Positions 17,905-26,783 of a DNA stretch of 64,000 nucleotides are shown here, piece by piece. Each line of letters begins with the position of its first letter. The first letter of the stretch is position 1. The notes under the pieces were generated by a model. That model did no database searches, was not told the DNA's origin, and saw only the letters and a program-made list of their open reading frames with translations. A program made the translations under genes and the position numbers. The stretch comes from Bacteroidales bacterium KHT7 (GTDB taxonomy: Bacteria; Bacteroidota; Bacteroidia; Bacteroidales; Bacteroidaceae), in the NCBI GenBank assembly GCA_900102385.1, contig FNBQ01000008.1:26536-90535 (forward strand). Direction: 5' to 3'.

Positions 17905-19029
17905 ATGGGTTTGTTCAGACGTAAACGCAAATGGTACGAACATTACGGCTATAACGATAGCAGGCTCTCGCAGCACAGGGTGCGGTGGGACGTTGTTATA
18001 CCCGTATTCGTCCTGTTGATAGTGTGTGGATGTGCGGCATTCTGTTTCTGGCCTGTATCTGATGATAGGGCTGAAAAGGCTACTGTGCTTGTTGAGAATA
18101 AAAGTTGCTACGCCCTCGAAGTTCCGGGTGTAGATACGCTGTATTTCAGTACGTTCGACCGCAAGAACGGCTTCGGACGAATGCAGATTGTTGAGGATTC
18201 GGCTGTTGTGAGCCGATATGCCACAGGCTTCTTTGTTAGCGGTCCGCAGCCGTGGAGCTTATGCGACGGAAGGGTTGTTACCTCAACGCAGGTTGTCCGT
18301 CCTCTCATTCCGCTTACGAAACTGAATATGGAACTTCGTAAATATCTTAATATCTTGCAGAACAAGGTGCTGGCAGAGAAGAAGATTATCGACCATCAGG
18401 CAAGCGAATTCAAGTATTATGTCGAGACTCACAACGAGGAGGACGACGGATACGATCAGGTTCTTCTATACTACCGAAAATTAGACAATCGCAAAGGCTA
18501 TCTTGACAAGATTGAGAACTGCGTAGTAAAGGCTCTGAGAATGAACAATGTAAAGGTTTCTTATCGTTCTAATATGAGTCTTGTGTACCGAACAGAAACC
18601 GCCGACACATCGTACGTCGGACGATATAATGCAAGCGTCTTGGCGAGCGAGAGCGACAGCGAACTCGCCCTTCTGCATACCACCGACAGCGTTATGCCCG
18701 AAGGCTCCAAGAGCATCAGAATTGCTCCTTTCTCTATTTTCGACGGCGTTGACCACGACATGAGAGTTTGGCTGACAGGCTTTAATATAGGTGCTGTTGA
18801 GAGCCGTAACATAGAGAAAGTAAAGCCTGCTGTAATGCAAGGCACGCTCGGACAGATGTCTCAGCAGAGCGGAAATGCAGACAACGTTATACGCACATGG
18901 TCGCACACAATTCCTACGCTTCAGTGGAGCGAGGGAAGCGTTATCCGCAGTCCGAAGGGCTTTGTGGTCGGCATAAACCAAGGTGATAAAATGGTTGAAG
19001 TGAAGGCGGTGAGGAGATTGATGCAATGA
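17905..19029 (+). CDS. Membrane-anchored protein with degenerate trypsin-like fold
   Basis: 374 aa. A basic N-terminus is followed by one transmembrane helix (VVIPVFVLLIVCGCAAFCFW, about residues 30-49), so the bulk should be periplasmic. The pattern recalls S1-family serine proteases with altered catalytic residues: GFFVSG..GRVVTSTQVV where HtrA-like enzymes have the catalytic His (here Gln), SELALLHT where Asp-Leu-Ala-Leu-Leu is usual, and LQWSEGSVIRSPKGFVVGIN where GNSGGPL..G.VVGIN is usual. I therefore read it as a probable pseudoprotease; this is pattern-based and not certain. It overlaps the next gene by 4 nt, so the two are translationally coupled. Confidence 0.6.
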   Translation: MGLFRRKRKWYEHYGYNDSRLSQHRVRWDVVIPVFVLLIVCGCAAFCFWPVSDDRAEKATVLVENKSCYALEVPGVDTLYFSTFDRKNGFGRMQIVEDSAVVSRYATGFFVSGPQPWSLCDGRVVTSTQVVRPLIPLTKLNMELRKYLNILQNKVLAEKKIIDHQASEFKYYVETHNEEDDGYDQVLLYYRKLDNRKGYLDKIENCVVKALRMNNVKVSYRSNMSLVYRTETADTSYVGRYNASVLASESDSELALLHTTDSVMPEGSKSIRIAPFSIFDGVDHDMRVWLTGFNIGAVESRNIEKVKPAVMQGTLGQMSQQSGNADNVIRTWSHTIPTLQWSEGSVIRSPKGFVVGINQGDKMVEVKAVRRLMQ

Positions 19030-20351
19030 AAAAGTATATTATAACAGCATATATTATAACCATTACGGCTCTGATGTCGTGCTCAGACACAAAAACAGAA
19101 AGCATGGCATGGGCAGGGGGACAGTACACGGGCGAGGTTGTAGACGGAAAGCCACAAGGCTACGGAACGTGGACAAACAGTCAACTCACATACAAGGGCG
19201 AGTGGAAGAAAGGACAGCGCAACGGCTTCGGCATCTCTACATGGAAGAACGGCAACGTGTATCGTGGTGAGTACAAGAACGATAGAATCTGCGGACAGGG
19301 CATCCTGAAGTATGCCAGCGGAGCCGTGTACAAAGGCGAGTGGAAGTCCGACAGAAAAGACGGATACGGTGTTTTGTCCGATTCGACAGGTATTTTTACA
19401 GGTATCTGGGAAGCCGGCCGCATAGACTACGGAACAGCCAGATATCCTAAAGGCGTTATCTATGAAGGATATTTCAATACAAGTCGCGTGGCAGACGGTG
19501 TAGGCTGTCTTACAACGCCCGACGGCTCGGTCTACGACGGACATTATCAGGCTGGAGTACGCTCTGGATTCGGCTTTGCCATCGAAAAGACAGGACCGGT
19601 TAAGTGCGGTTTCTGGGTCAAGGGCAAGTATCAGGGCGAGAAGATACTCTATTCTACCGACCGCGTTTACGGTATCGACGTGAGCCGTTTCCAGCATGAG
19701 CACGACAAGAAGCGATACGCTATACATTGGGGCAATCTCAGCATCACAAGCCTCGGAACAAAGAGTCAGAAGCGCATAAAGGGCGATAACATAACCTGTC
19801 CCGTAACCTTTGTGTATATAAAGGCAACAGAAGGCAAGCAGCTGCTTAACAGATACTATGCCGCCGATATACATGCAGCGCGCCGAAACGGCTATGTGTG
19901 CGGAGCATATCACTTCTTTACGCCGGCAGACCCTATCCAGCAGGCGCGATTCTTCTGCAAGAGCGTGAAACTGCGCAAGGGCGATTTGCCTCCGATGCTC
20001 GACATAGAGCCAACCGAGGACCAGATTGTGCGCATGGGCGGCGAGAAGAGCATGTTTCAGCGCATCTTGGTGTGGGTTAGAATAGTGCAGCGTCAGTACG
20101 GCGTAAAGCCGATACTCTATTGCGGTCAGTTGTTCCTGAACCGCCACTATGCAAAGGCTCCCGAGGAACTGAAGAAGTACGACCTGTGGATTGCGCGCTA
20201 TGGCGAGTACAAGCCTTTCTATCATCTGCAGTATTGGCAGTTGGCAGAAGACGGAGTAGTTAAGGGAATCCACGGAAACGTAGATATAAACGTGTTTAAC
20301 GGCTCGCACGAGCGTTTCAAGGAATATGTTAGCCAGAATGGCATAAAATAA
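19026..20351 (+). CDS. MORN-repeat GH25 muramidase lipoprotein
   Basis: 441 aa. A signal peptide with lipobox LMSCS (Cys about residue 19) anchors it as a lipoprotein. Residues about 30-205 hold around seven MORN repeats (YTGEVVDGKPQGYGTW, YKGEWKKGQRNGFG, YRGEYKNDRICGQG, YKGEWKSDRKDGYG, and more). The C-terminal half is a glycoside hydrolase 25 lysozyme: YGIDVSRFQ start, FVYIKATEG, GAYHFF, catalytic MLDIEPTE, and VDINVFNG near the end. GH25 enzymes cleave the MurNAc-GlcNAc bond of peptidoglycan. Coupled to the pseudoprotease-like membrane protein upstream and followed 12 bp later by another membrane protein, which suggests a cell-wall remodelling complex (inferred). Confidence 0.92.
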   Translation: MKKYIITAYIITITALMSCSDTKTESMAWAGGQYTGEVVDGKPQGYGTWTNSQLTYKGEWKKGQRNGFGISTWKNGNVYRGEYKNDRICGQGILKYASGAVYKGEWKSDRKDGYGVLSDSTGIFTGIWEAGRIDYGTARYPKGVIYEGYFNTSRVADGVGCLTTPDGSVYDGHYQAGVRSGFGFAIEKTGPVKCGFWVKGKYQGEKILYSTDRVYGIDVSRFQHEHDKKRYAIHWGNLSITSLGTKSQKRIKGDNITCPVTFVYIKATEGKQLLNRYYAADIHAARRNGYVCGAYHFFTPADPIQQARFFCKSVKLRKGDLPPMLDIEPTEDQIVRMGGEKSMFQRILVWVRIVQRQYGVKPILYCGQLFLNRHYAKAPEELKKYDLWIARYGEYKPFYHLQYWQLAEDGVVKGIHGNVDINVFNGSHERFKEYVSQNGIK

Positions 20352-20362
20352 CCTGAACGGAT

Positions 20363-21097
20363 ATGAGAAAAGATATTGACATTTCGGTAAAGGGCTTTCC
20401 GGCAGCGAAGGTGCAGGAAGACTATTTTTATTGGTATATAGATTTGGGCGACGGCAATGGCGAGTCGTTCTACGAAAAGAAGGAGTTTGCCGATGTAAAG
20501 GCAGCCATACGCGAAAAGACCGCTCACCCTGAGGTTGAGAGAAAAGAATCGTGGTCGCCAATTGATGATGATAAAGACGAGGCTGAGAATCAGCCTGTTG
20601 AAGAAGAAAAGGCCGAAGAACAGCCAGTTGACGAAACCGTTGTGTCGAATGATGTTGACGAAGCCATTCCTGCCGGATTTCAGCGTGTTGAGGAATATCG
20701 CGACAACAGACCGCGAAGACTGCGCGACAGCATCTCTTGGAAGGGTAAGGCTCTGATTGCGGCGTTTGTGGTGCTTTTTGCGCTTGCCGTAACTTGTCCC
20801 GACGAGGACGCTCATCGCAGAGTGGTGGCTCGCGAGGTTGAGTCGGTTTGCGGAAGCAACGGCATCTACGATATGTTCGACCAAGGCAGCATCTTTTCTG
20901 ACGTTATCAGCATGTTTATGGATAATGTCGTAGACGTTGTGGCAAGCACGGTAGAGGTAAAGGATTGTATGTTCTTCTCAATCGGCTATCTTGACGGACA
21001 TCCGGTTAGTTTCGGCATCTTGCATCATGTGTTCCTGTTTGCCGACGGCAACGATTTCAAGCAATATCTGAAAGAAAAAAGTATGATAACAAGATAA
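20363..21097 (+). CDS. Membrane protein of unknown function (DUF4359-like C-terminus)
   Basis: 244 aa. The N-terminus (about 1-60) is a small folded segment (DIDISVKGFPAAKVQEDYFYWYIDLG), then an acidic linker with repeated EE/E-Q motifs (about 70-100), one transmembrane helix (ALIAAFVVLFALAVTC, about 130-145), and a C-terminal domain of about 95 residues (CPDEDAHRRVVAREVESV..DCMFFSIGYLDG..SFGILHHVFLF) that recalls DUF4359 proteins. Topology: likely cytosolic N-domain and extracytoplasmic C-domain. Third gene of the envelope cassette. No function can be assigned. Confidence 0.65.
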   Translation: MRKDIDISVKGFPAAKVQEDYFYWYIDLGDGNGESFYEKKEFADVKAAIREKTAHPEVERKESWSPIDDDKDEAENQPVEEEKAEEQPVDETVVSNDVDEAIPAGFQRVEEYRDNRPRRLRDSISWKGKALIAAFVVLFALAVTCPDEDAHRRVVAREVESVCGSNGIYDMFDQGSIFSDVISMFMDNVVDVVASTVEVKDCMFFSIGYLDGHPVSFGILHHVFLFADGNDFKQYLKEKSMITR

Positions 21098-21102
21098 GAT
21101 TT

Positions 21103-21879
21103 ATGAAACGAATCATTTCCATCCTATGTATTGCCTGTGCTGTCTTGGGCGCGCAGGCTTCTGATTTCTGCCGAAAGAATGCCGACGGCAAAATCATCTA
21201 TTACAATATCACAACGCAGAAGGGCGGCAAGCCAACCGTAAGCGTAACATTCTTTCAGGAAGGCGATGCCTTTACCTACAAAGATACCCTGAACGTGCCC
21301 GAAACCGTTACGCGCAAGGAGGTTACATACACCGTTACTGCTGTTGGAAAACGCGCTTTCTACTACTCAAACTCGTTGCAGGTTGTTAATCTGCCAAAGA
21401 CGGTAACGAAGATTGAGGACGAGGCATTTAAAATGTCTACCGTTCAGGCTGTTAACGGAACACAGAATGTGGAGACCGTAGGCATTGAGGCATTCTATAG
21501 CACTCAGGTCAAAAGCATCGAACTGCCTGCCCTGAAGAAGCTCGGCAAAATGGCTTTCTTCGAGTGCGATTTGAAGCATTTCGACATAGGCTCAAGCCTT
21601 GAAAGAATAGAGGAGGGCACATTCAATTTCAGCAAGGAATATAGAGTTAAGTTGCCGGCAACGCTGAAATACGTTGGCAAGAAGGCTTTCGATGCACAGC
21701 GTATGGCCGATGTTTATTGCTTCGGCACAGTTCCGCCAAAGTGCGAGCCTAATTCATTCTGCGAGAAGTTGTCAGACCTCCGTTCGCTCGTTCTGCATGT
21801 GCCTGCCGGTGCTCGCAGTGCATACGAGAATGCCCCTGTCTGGCAGGATTTCGGAACAATAGTAGATATCAAGGAATAA
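21103..21879 (+). CDS. Secreted leucine-rich-repeat protein (BspA/LRR_5 type)
   Basis: 258 aa. Signal peptide MKRIISILCIACAVLGAQAS. From about residue 65 there are BspA-like repeats of about 23 residues: VGKRAFYYSNSLQVVNLPKTVTKI, IEDEAFKMSTVQAV, VGIEAFYSTQVKSIELP, LGKMAFFECDLKHFDI and IEEGTFNFSKEYRVKLP. The end, LHVPAGARSAYENAPVWQDF, matches the usual closing motif of Bacteroidetes LRR_5 proteins. Such proteins are surface or secreted adhesin-like. It lies 5 bp after the membrane protein and 14 bp before upp, so it is probably cotranscribed with both. Confidence 0.85.
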   Translation: MKRIISILCIACAVLGAQASDFCRKNADGKIIYYNITTQKGGKPTVSVTFFQEGDAFTYKDTLNVPETVTRKEVTYTVTAVGKRAFYYSNSLQVVNLPKTVTKIEDEAFKMSTVQAVNGTQNVETVGIEAFYSTQVKSIELPALKKLGKMAFFECDLKHFDIGSSLERIEEGTFNFSKEYRVKLPATLKYVGKKAFDAQRMADVYCFGTVPPKCEPNSFCEKLSDLRSLVLHVPAGARSAYENAPVWQDFGTIVDIKE

Positions 21880-21893
21880 AACGTTCTACACTT

Positions 21894-22553
21894 ATGAAGA
21901 TTATAAATTTAAGCGAAGAAAATAATATCATCTGTCAGTATCTGGCTGAATTGCGCGATGTTAATGTGCAGAACGACAGAATGCGCTTCCGCAACAACGT
22001 GCGCCGCATAGGAAATGCCATGGCATACGAGGTGAGCAAGTCGGTAAGATACAAGAAAACTCTGGTAACAACTCCATTGGAGACGACAACCGTTTCGGTG
22101 CTCGACGATGATATTGTGATAGGAACGGTGTTCCGCGCCGGACTGCCTCTGCACGAGGGCTTTTTGGATGTCTTCGACAAGGCTGGAAACGCCTTCGTAT
22201 CGGCTTATCGCTACTATACTGACCGCGATTGCAGCAATGTAGGCGTGCATATCGAATACATCGCCACTCCCGATTTGACGGGAAAGACCCTGATGCTTGT
22301 AGACCCTATGCTTGCCACAGGCGAGAGCATGGAGCTGGCTTATCAGGCTTTTGAGTCGAAGGGAAAGCCGGGAAAACTAATAATGGCTTGCGTTATAGCC
22401 GCTCAGGAGGGAGTTGACCATCTGAAAAAGTGTTTCCCATCAGATGATGTGGTGCTATATTGCGCCACCATCGACCCAAAACTAAACGAGCGCAAATATA
22501 TTGTGCCGGGTTTGGGCGATGCTGGCGACTTGATGTATGGCGAAAAACTTTAG
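21894..22553 (+). CDS. upp: Uracil phosphoribosyltransferase
   Basis: 219 aa. Type I phosphoribosyltransferase fold with the PRPP loop TLMLVDPMLATGES (about residues 131-144) and the uracil-binding C-terminus YIVPGLGDAGDLMYG. It converts uracil and PRPP to UMP in pyrimidine salvage. It is the last gene of the + strand run starting at 17905 and converges with the hydrolase at 22573 (19-bp gap). I see no separate promoter, so it may be read with the envelope cassette. Confidence 0.95.
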   Translation: MKIINLSEENNIICQYLAELRDVNVQNDRMRFRNNVRRIGNAMAYEVSKSVRYKKTLVTTPLETTTVSVLDDDIVIGTVFRAGLPLHEGFLDVFDKAGNAFVSAYRYYTDRDCSNVGVHIEYIATPDLTGKTLMLVDPMLATGESMELAYQAFESKGKPGKLIMACVIAAQEGVDHLKKCFPSDDVVLYCATIDPKLNERKYIVPGLGDAGDLMYGEKL

Positions 22554-22572
22554 TCTGTCAGGACTAAGGTTC

Positions 22573-23388
22573 TTACTTTGTTAGATAATCAATTGTAAAT
22601 TTGATAGCCTCATTATGGTGCTGACTAAATCCATGGTCGGCACCATTTATTATATGCAGTTCGCTGCCCTTGTGTTCGTAGGCAAAACGCTCGCCGTAGG
22701 TGTATGGAACAACGCGGTCGTAAGTGCCGTGGATAACGCAAAGCTGACCTGTAAACTGTCGGGCTGTGTCGTAAATAGGAAGAGTCTGGGCAATCTTAAC
22801 GTAGTTTCCGCCAAGTTTAAGGTTGCCGAAGAGCAGTTTGATTTCCTCTGGCGGATTGGCTGCATCGTACATGACGCCCATGATTGTTCCGCGAATTGCG
22901 TCGTCGCGCAAAACAGCGGCAGGAGCGAGCAGAACTGCCTTCTTGATTTTGTTCTTCAACTGTCCGCTTAGCATGGCTGTAACCACGCCGCCCTGCGAAT
23001 GTCCTACCATCGATACCGACTTTACATAGTCGAGCGATGAGACGTAGTTGAAAATGCAGTTGGCGTCTTCAATCTCGTTCAGAACGGTCATGTGCTCGAA
23101 CTTACCTTCGCTCTGTCCGTGACCGTTAAAGTCGAAACGGATGCTTGCAACGCCTTTCTTCAGCAGATTCTCGGCGATGTCCTTCAGCAGAGGCTCGTTC
23201 TTGTTACCCATGAATCCGTGTGCGATGATAACCATCTGACATTTCTGTCCCGGTTGCAGTTCGGGCTTCTGAACGATGGCCGACAACATGCCTACCGAGC
23301 CTTTCACCTGAATGGTATCGGTCTTTGCCGACAGATTAAGCGCGATAAGCGTCAATGCTGCTAAAATTGTACTTTTTATTTTTCTCAT
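22573..23388 (-). CDS. Secreted alpha/beta hydrolase
   Basis: 271 aa. Signal peptide MRKIKSTILAALTLIALNLSA. Alpha/beta-hydrolase core with HG motif VIIAHGFMGNK, nucleophile elbow MVGHSQGG (Ser about residue 127), acid region VIHGTYDRVVPY and catalytic His in GADHGFSQH. Such cinnamoyl-esterase/serine aminopeptidase-like enzymes act on esters; the substrate cannot be read from sequence. Periplasmic or secreted location is inferred from the signal peptide. Divergent from ndk. Confidence 0.88.
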   Translation of the reverse strand: MRKIKSTILAALTLIALNLSAKTDTIQVKGSVGMLSAIVQKPELQPGQKCQMVIIAHGFMGNKNEPLLKDIAENLLKKGVASIRFDFNGHGQSEGKFEHMTVLNEIEDANCIFNYVSSLDYVKSVSMVGHSQGGVVTAMLSGQLKNKIKKAVLLAPAAVLRDDAIRGTIMGVMYDAANPPEEIKLLFGNLKLGGNYVKIAQTLPIYDTARQFTGQLCVIHGTYDRVVPYTYGERFAYEHKGSELHIINGADHGFSQHHNEAIKFTIDYLTK

Positions 23389-23473
23389 TTTTTATGGTAT
23401 TAAAATTTCAGTGCAAAAATACTATTTTTTTGAACTTTCAGGAGTAGTATTTTGTAAAAATCTTTTAGAAAGT

Positions 23474-23506
23474 TTTGCATCTTCTGCCGTTTTTGTTGTA
23501 TCTTTA
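23474..23506 (+). promoter_or_regulatory. Probable promoter of ndk
   Basis: TTTG (23474-23477), 21 nt, then TATCTTTA (23499-23506), one base off the -7 consensus. The leader is about 20 nt. Confidence 0.55.
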
Positions 23507-23527
23507 CGAGCCAAAAAATTTAAAAAA

Positions 23528-23992
23528 ATGATACAGAAAACATTAGTAATACTGAAGCCAAGCTGCCTGATGCGCGGCTTGATAGGTGAGGTTACAAAGC
23601 GATTTGAGCAGAAAGGCTTGCGTTTGGCAGGCATGAAGATGTGTCAGTTAACCGACGAGCAGATGAGCGAGCACTATGCTCATCACGCAGGGAAGCCATT
23701 CTTCCAGCAACTGAAGGATGCCATGACCGTTACTCCGGTGGTTGTGTGCTGCTACGAGGGTGTTGATGCCGTTGAGGTTGTAAGACAGCTGGCAGGCCCT
23801 ACAAATGGCAGAAAGGCTGCTCCGGGCACAATCCGCGGCGATTTGTCTATGTCTTTCCAGGAGAACATCGTTCATGCGAGCGACAGCGCAGAAGCCGCTG
23901 AGATTGAGCTGAAACGCTTCTTCAACGAAGGCGAGATATTCGACTACGAGAAGCCGGGAATGGAGTTCATCTACGCTTCGGACGAACTTTAA
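23528..23992 (+). CDS. ndk: Nucleoside diphosphate kinase
   Basis: 154 aa from ATG 23528 (MIQKTLVILKP). The frame is open further upstream, but the family always starts about here and the promoter lies inside the extension. It has the full NDK pattern, with KPSCLMRGLIGEV, RGDLSM and the active-site NIVHASDS (phosphohistidine His about residue 118). It transfers the gamma phosphate between nucleoside tri- and diphosphates. A strong terminator follows. Confidence 0.96.
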   Translation: MIQKTLVILKPSCLMRGLIGEVTKRFEQKGLRLAGMKMCQLTDEQMSEHYAHHAGKPFFQQLKDAMTVTPVVVCCYEGVDAVEVVRQLAGPTNGRKAAPGTIRGDLSMSFQENIVHASDSAEAAEIELKRFFNEGEIFDYEKPGMEFIYASDEL

Positions 23993-24013
23993 ACGCATTT
24001 TTCGTGACGAAAT

Positions 24014-24054
24014 AGTCCGAATCTTCTTTCTTGGGAGATTCGGACTCTTTTTTT
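24014..24054 (+). terminator. Intrinsic terminator of ndk
   Basis: Perfect 11-bp stem AGTCCGAATCT / AGATTCGGACT with an 11-nt loop, then CTTTTTTTT. Confidence 0.93.
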
Positions 24055-24106
24055 TGTGATTGTTTTTAATTATTATGCACTTTTTCTGAAAAAAATCTGC
24101 AATTAT

Positions 24107-24137
24107 TTTGGCGGAAGAAATAAAACCTTTATATTTG
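24107..24137 (+). promoter_or_regulatory. Promoter of the ABC exporter operon
   Basis: TTTG (24107-24110), 19 nt, then TATATTTG (24130-24137). The leader to ATG 24255 is about 115 nt, long enough to hold a site for the GntR regulator encoded at the operon's end; none was identified. Confidence 0.72.
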
Positions 24138-24254
24138 TACCGTCATATTTAACTATGATACTATACTTGCAAACATAAATCGCTGATAGGAAACGCTATA
24201 TGTACAATCTGATTCGGCATAATATAGAAAAACAATTACTTTAAAAAACAGATT

Positions 24255-25058
24255 ATGATTACAATCAAAGACCTCACCTTCGGCTACAAACGCTCGGGTG
24301 AAAACGTGTTCAACAACTTTAATCTGGAGATGCACGACAACTGCATCTACGGACTTCTGGGTAAGAACGCCACAGGCAAATCGACCTTGCTCAACCTTAT
24401 CAGCGGATTGCTGCTGCCAAAATCGGGCTCAGTCTGTATCGACGGACTGCCATCGGGTGAAAAGAGCAAGGCTCTGCTCGAAAAACTCTACCTTGTGCCC
24501 GAGGAATTCATGTTGCCAAACTGGTCGCTCAAGAAGTACATCGACATCTACCGCCCTTTCTACAAGGATTTTAGTCAGGAGATTCTTGATTCGTGCTTAC
24601 GCGAGTTTGAACTGCCAACCGACATGAAGCTCAACAAACTCTCGATGGGAACGAAGAAGAAGGTGATGATGAGCTTCGCCTTGGCTACCAACACAAAGGT
24701 GCTGCTGATGGATGAGCCTACAAACGGACTCGACATTCCGTCGAAACGACAGTTCCGCAAGGTTATTGCCAGTAACATGACCGAAGGCCGCACCATTGTT
24801 ATCTCTACGCATCAGGTACACGACGTTGAGACGTTGCTCGACCATGTGGCAATCATTGGCCGCGATGGCGTTCTGCTCGATTCGAGCACGATGGAGTTGG
24901 CTGAGAAATACACTTTTGGGGTGAGTCCTGCGGGCGAAATTCTGTACAGCGAGAAGAGTCTGGACGGCGAAATGTGCATGGCACGACGCATTCCCGACGA
25001 GGATGAAACGCCTGTAAACTTGGAATTGCTATTCGAATATGTTAACGCAAAACGCTGA
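24255..25058 (+). CDS. ABC transporter ATP-binding protein (YtrB-like)
   Basis: 267 aa. Walker A GLLGKNATGKST (about residues 33-44), signature LSMGTKKKVMM (about 128-138), Walker B KVLLMDEPTNGLD (about 148-160), and H-loop VISTHQVHDV. The nucleotide-binding domain is followed by about 60 extra residues. First gene of a four-gene operon with two permease genes and a GntR/YtrA regulator, an arrangement known for exporters of antibiotics, peptides or unknown substrates. It powers the permeases at 25064 and 25773. Confidence 0.92.
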   Translation: MITIKDLTFGYKRSGENVFNNFNLEMHDNCIYGLLGKNATGKSTLLNLISGLLLPKSGSVCIDGLPSGEKSKALLEKLYLVPEEFMLPNWSLKKYIDIYRPFYKDFSQEILDSCLREFELPTDMKLNKLSMGTKKKVMMSFALATNTKVLLMDEPTNGLDIPSKRQFRKVIASNMTEGRTIVISTHQVHDVETLLDHVAIIGRDGVLLDSSTMELAEKYTFGVSPAGEILYSEKSLDGEMCMARRIPDEDETPVNLELLFEYVNAKR

Positions 25059-25063
25059 AAATC

Positions 25064-25756
25064 ATGAAGAATCTTATTCGATTTTTGTGGATGAAAGAAC
25101 GGTTCAACCATCTGTGGACTTTTCTTGTCATTTGGCTGATAGGGACATTAATTGCTGTTCTGATGGAAGGTGACGAGGAGAGAGTGGTTTGTTGTGTTGC
25201 GGCAGAAATATTATTTGTTGCCTCTTTCCGTTTTAATAGAATAATTAATGTTTTTTTTGATAAAACTAATTTTCTGTTGCCTGTCGGTATATGGCAAAAA
25301 TATTTGTCGATATTGCTGTTTGAAATTCTGTTTTCGATAGTTGTTTGGATGCTTGCTGGTGTCATGGCTCTATTAAGTGGAAAGATGGTGTTGCTGTGTA
25401 TGGGCTATGGCGCAGATTCTATTGATATGATGCGTATTTGTACTTATATTCTGCAGCATAATGTTATTCTGGCTTATACCCCTTTTGCTTGCCTTGTTGT
25501 TTTTTCTCTGTATGTCTATAAGGATTGGTTTGATCCGTTTTTTGTGTTTTTGGGATTGTATAAGATTCCTCAGTTGATATTAAAAAACTTTGATGGCATA
25601 CCGTCCGATCAAACAATAGTAATTGTTTTGTTGCTTTCTACTGTTGTCATGTTGCCTGTATCGTGGTTTGTATTCAAGCATGTGCAGTACGACAGAATTA
25701 AATCTCACGAGATGAATGGAAAAATCTGGAAGTCGGGAGAATGGTTAAAAAGCTAA
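25064..25756 (+). CDS. ABC transporter permease
   Basis: 230 aa, strongly hydrophobic, with about five to six membrane segments (WTFLVIWLIGTLIAVLM, ILLFEILFSIVVWMLAGVMALL, ILAYTPFACLVVFSLYVY, TIVIVLLLSTVVMLPVSWFVF). No enzyme motif. It follows the ATPase gene by 5 bp and precedes a second, distinct permease, so the two probably form a heterodimeric membrane part. By eye it is more AT-rich than the ATPase gene. Confidence 0.8.
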   Translation: MKNLIRFLWMKERFNHLWTFLVIWLIGTLIAVLMEGDEERVVCCVAAEILFVASFRFNRIINVFFDKTNFLLPVGIWQKYLSILLFEILFSIVVWMLAGVMALLSGKMVLLCMGYGADSIDMMRICTYILQHNVILAYTPFACLVVFSLYVYKDWFDPFFVFLGLYKIPQLILKNFDGIPSDQTIVIVLLLSTVVMLPVSWFVFKHVQYDRIKSHEMNGKIWKSGEWLKS

Positions 25757-25772
25757 TTGTCAAATAATAAAA

Positions 25773-26399
25773 ATGAGTATTATGTTACGATATAAAGCAT
25801 TTCTGAAGTTAGAGACAATTTTTGTATTGTTTATGAGTGTTTTTTTGTCTTTGTTCTTAACCGTTTTGGCGAATCTCTTTCCGCGAGATTTTGTAGGTGT
25901 TATGCAGTATTTTGTTCCATTGGGCATTGCTCAGATGATGGGCTTTTTGGTCGTGCAGTCATTGCGTAGCAGAACGATACTGCTGCTTCCCGTTTCGCCA
26001 GTAACCAAATATGTGTTCTGTTGGATGCGTCAGTTTGTGATGTTCATTGTATTTTTACTTTTGACTGTTTTGTGGAAATATTTGATGGCTTGCATTTATG
26101 GTGGCGACGCGATTCTTGTTCCGATAGATGTATTGTCTGCGAAAGAGTATTTGTTGCTTATATTTGCTGAAAGTTTGACTATCTTTTGTACAATTTTGTT
26201 CAGACACATTAACATACAAATGTCATGTGTCTTTGTAATAATTGTCGGCTTTGCATTGTTTGGCTCGAATACACATGAGTTTTTAGATAGCGGAATAGTG
26301 CTTGGTGCAATCCTTCTGCTTTCTGTTCTGTTGAACATTGGCAGTTATCTGATTTTTAAACGCTGTCAGCCAGCAAATAACGGTCTTTTAATGATATGA
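25773..26399 (+). CDS. ABC transporter permease, second subunit
   Basis: 208 aa starting MSIMLRYKAFLKLETIFVLF. About six membrane segments (FVLFMSVFLSLFLTVLANLF, VPLGIAQMMGFLVVQSL, MFIVFLLLTVLWKYLMA, LLLIFAESLTIFCTILF, CVFVIIVGFALFGS, ILLLSVLLNIGSYLIF). It resembles ABC-2-type permeases. Its stop overlaps the start of the GntR gene by 4 nt. An ATG at 25782 is an alternative start. Confidence 0.78.
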   Translation: MSIMLRYKAFLKLETIFVLFMSVFLSLFLTVLANLFPRDFVGVMQYFVPLGIAQMMGFLVVQSLRSRTILLLPVSPVTKYVFCWMRQFVMFIVFLLLTVLWKYLMACIYGGDAILVPIDVLSAKEYLLLIFAESLTIFCTILFRHINIQMSCVFVIIVGFALFGSNTHEFLDSGIVLGAILLLSVLLNIGSYLIFKRCQPANNGLLMI

Positions 26400-26752
26400 T
26401 TTCATCTAACGAGAAGACAATCTTCGGCAAGGTGGCATATCTCATCTGCGAGGAGATTCTGAAGGGCAACTACAACGAGGAAGACCGTATTCCGGGCGTG
26501 CGCGACCTTGCCGCGACCTACGAAATCAACTACAATACGGTTATCCGCGCCATGGAGGTGCTGCAACGCGAGGAGATTGTGTACCAGAAACGCGGCATCG
26601 GCTATTTTGTCTGTACCGATGCCAAGAAACGACTGAGAAAGGCTCAGCGCGAGGAATTCATGCAGAAGACTCTGCCCGAAATCTTCCGTCAGGCCCGTCT
26701 GCTTGACATCGGGCTCGATGCCATAGCCGAGGCGTGGGAGAAAACGAAATGA
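26396..26752 (+). CDS. GntR-family regulator, YtrA subfamily
   Basis: 118 aa. GntR winged helix-turn-helix: IFGKVAYLICEEILKGNYNEEDRIPGVRDLAATYEINYNTVIRAMEVLQREEIVYQKRGIGYFV. Only about 45 residues follow, as in the YtrA subfamily, which lacks a large effector domain and usually represses its own ABC-exporter operon. It is the last gene of the 24255-26752 operon, with a 4-nt overlap to the permease gene. A terminator follows. Confidence 0.92.
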   Translation: MISSNEKTIFGKVAYLICEEILKGNYNEEDRIPGVRDLAATYEINYNTVIRAMEVLQREEIVYQKRGIGYFVCTDAKKRLRKAQREEFMQKTLPEIFRQARLLDIGLDAIAEAWEKTK

Positions 26753-26783
26753 CATCCGTGTCTCTCTTGAGGCATACGAAAAA

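Noticed and set aside
19083..20561. 492-aa minus-strand reading frame
   Set aside because: Antisense shadow of the MORN-GH25 gene; no domain and implausible composition, while the + strand gene has clear motifs.
23312..23527. N-terminal extension of ndk (226-aa frame)
   Set aside because: It covers the promoter and overlaps the divergent hydrolase; NDK proteins start at the MIQKTLVILKP position.
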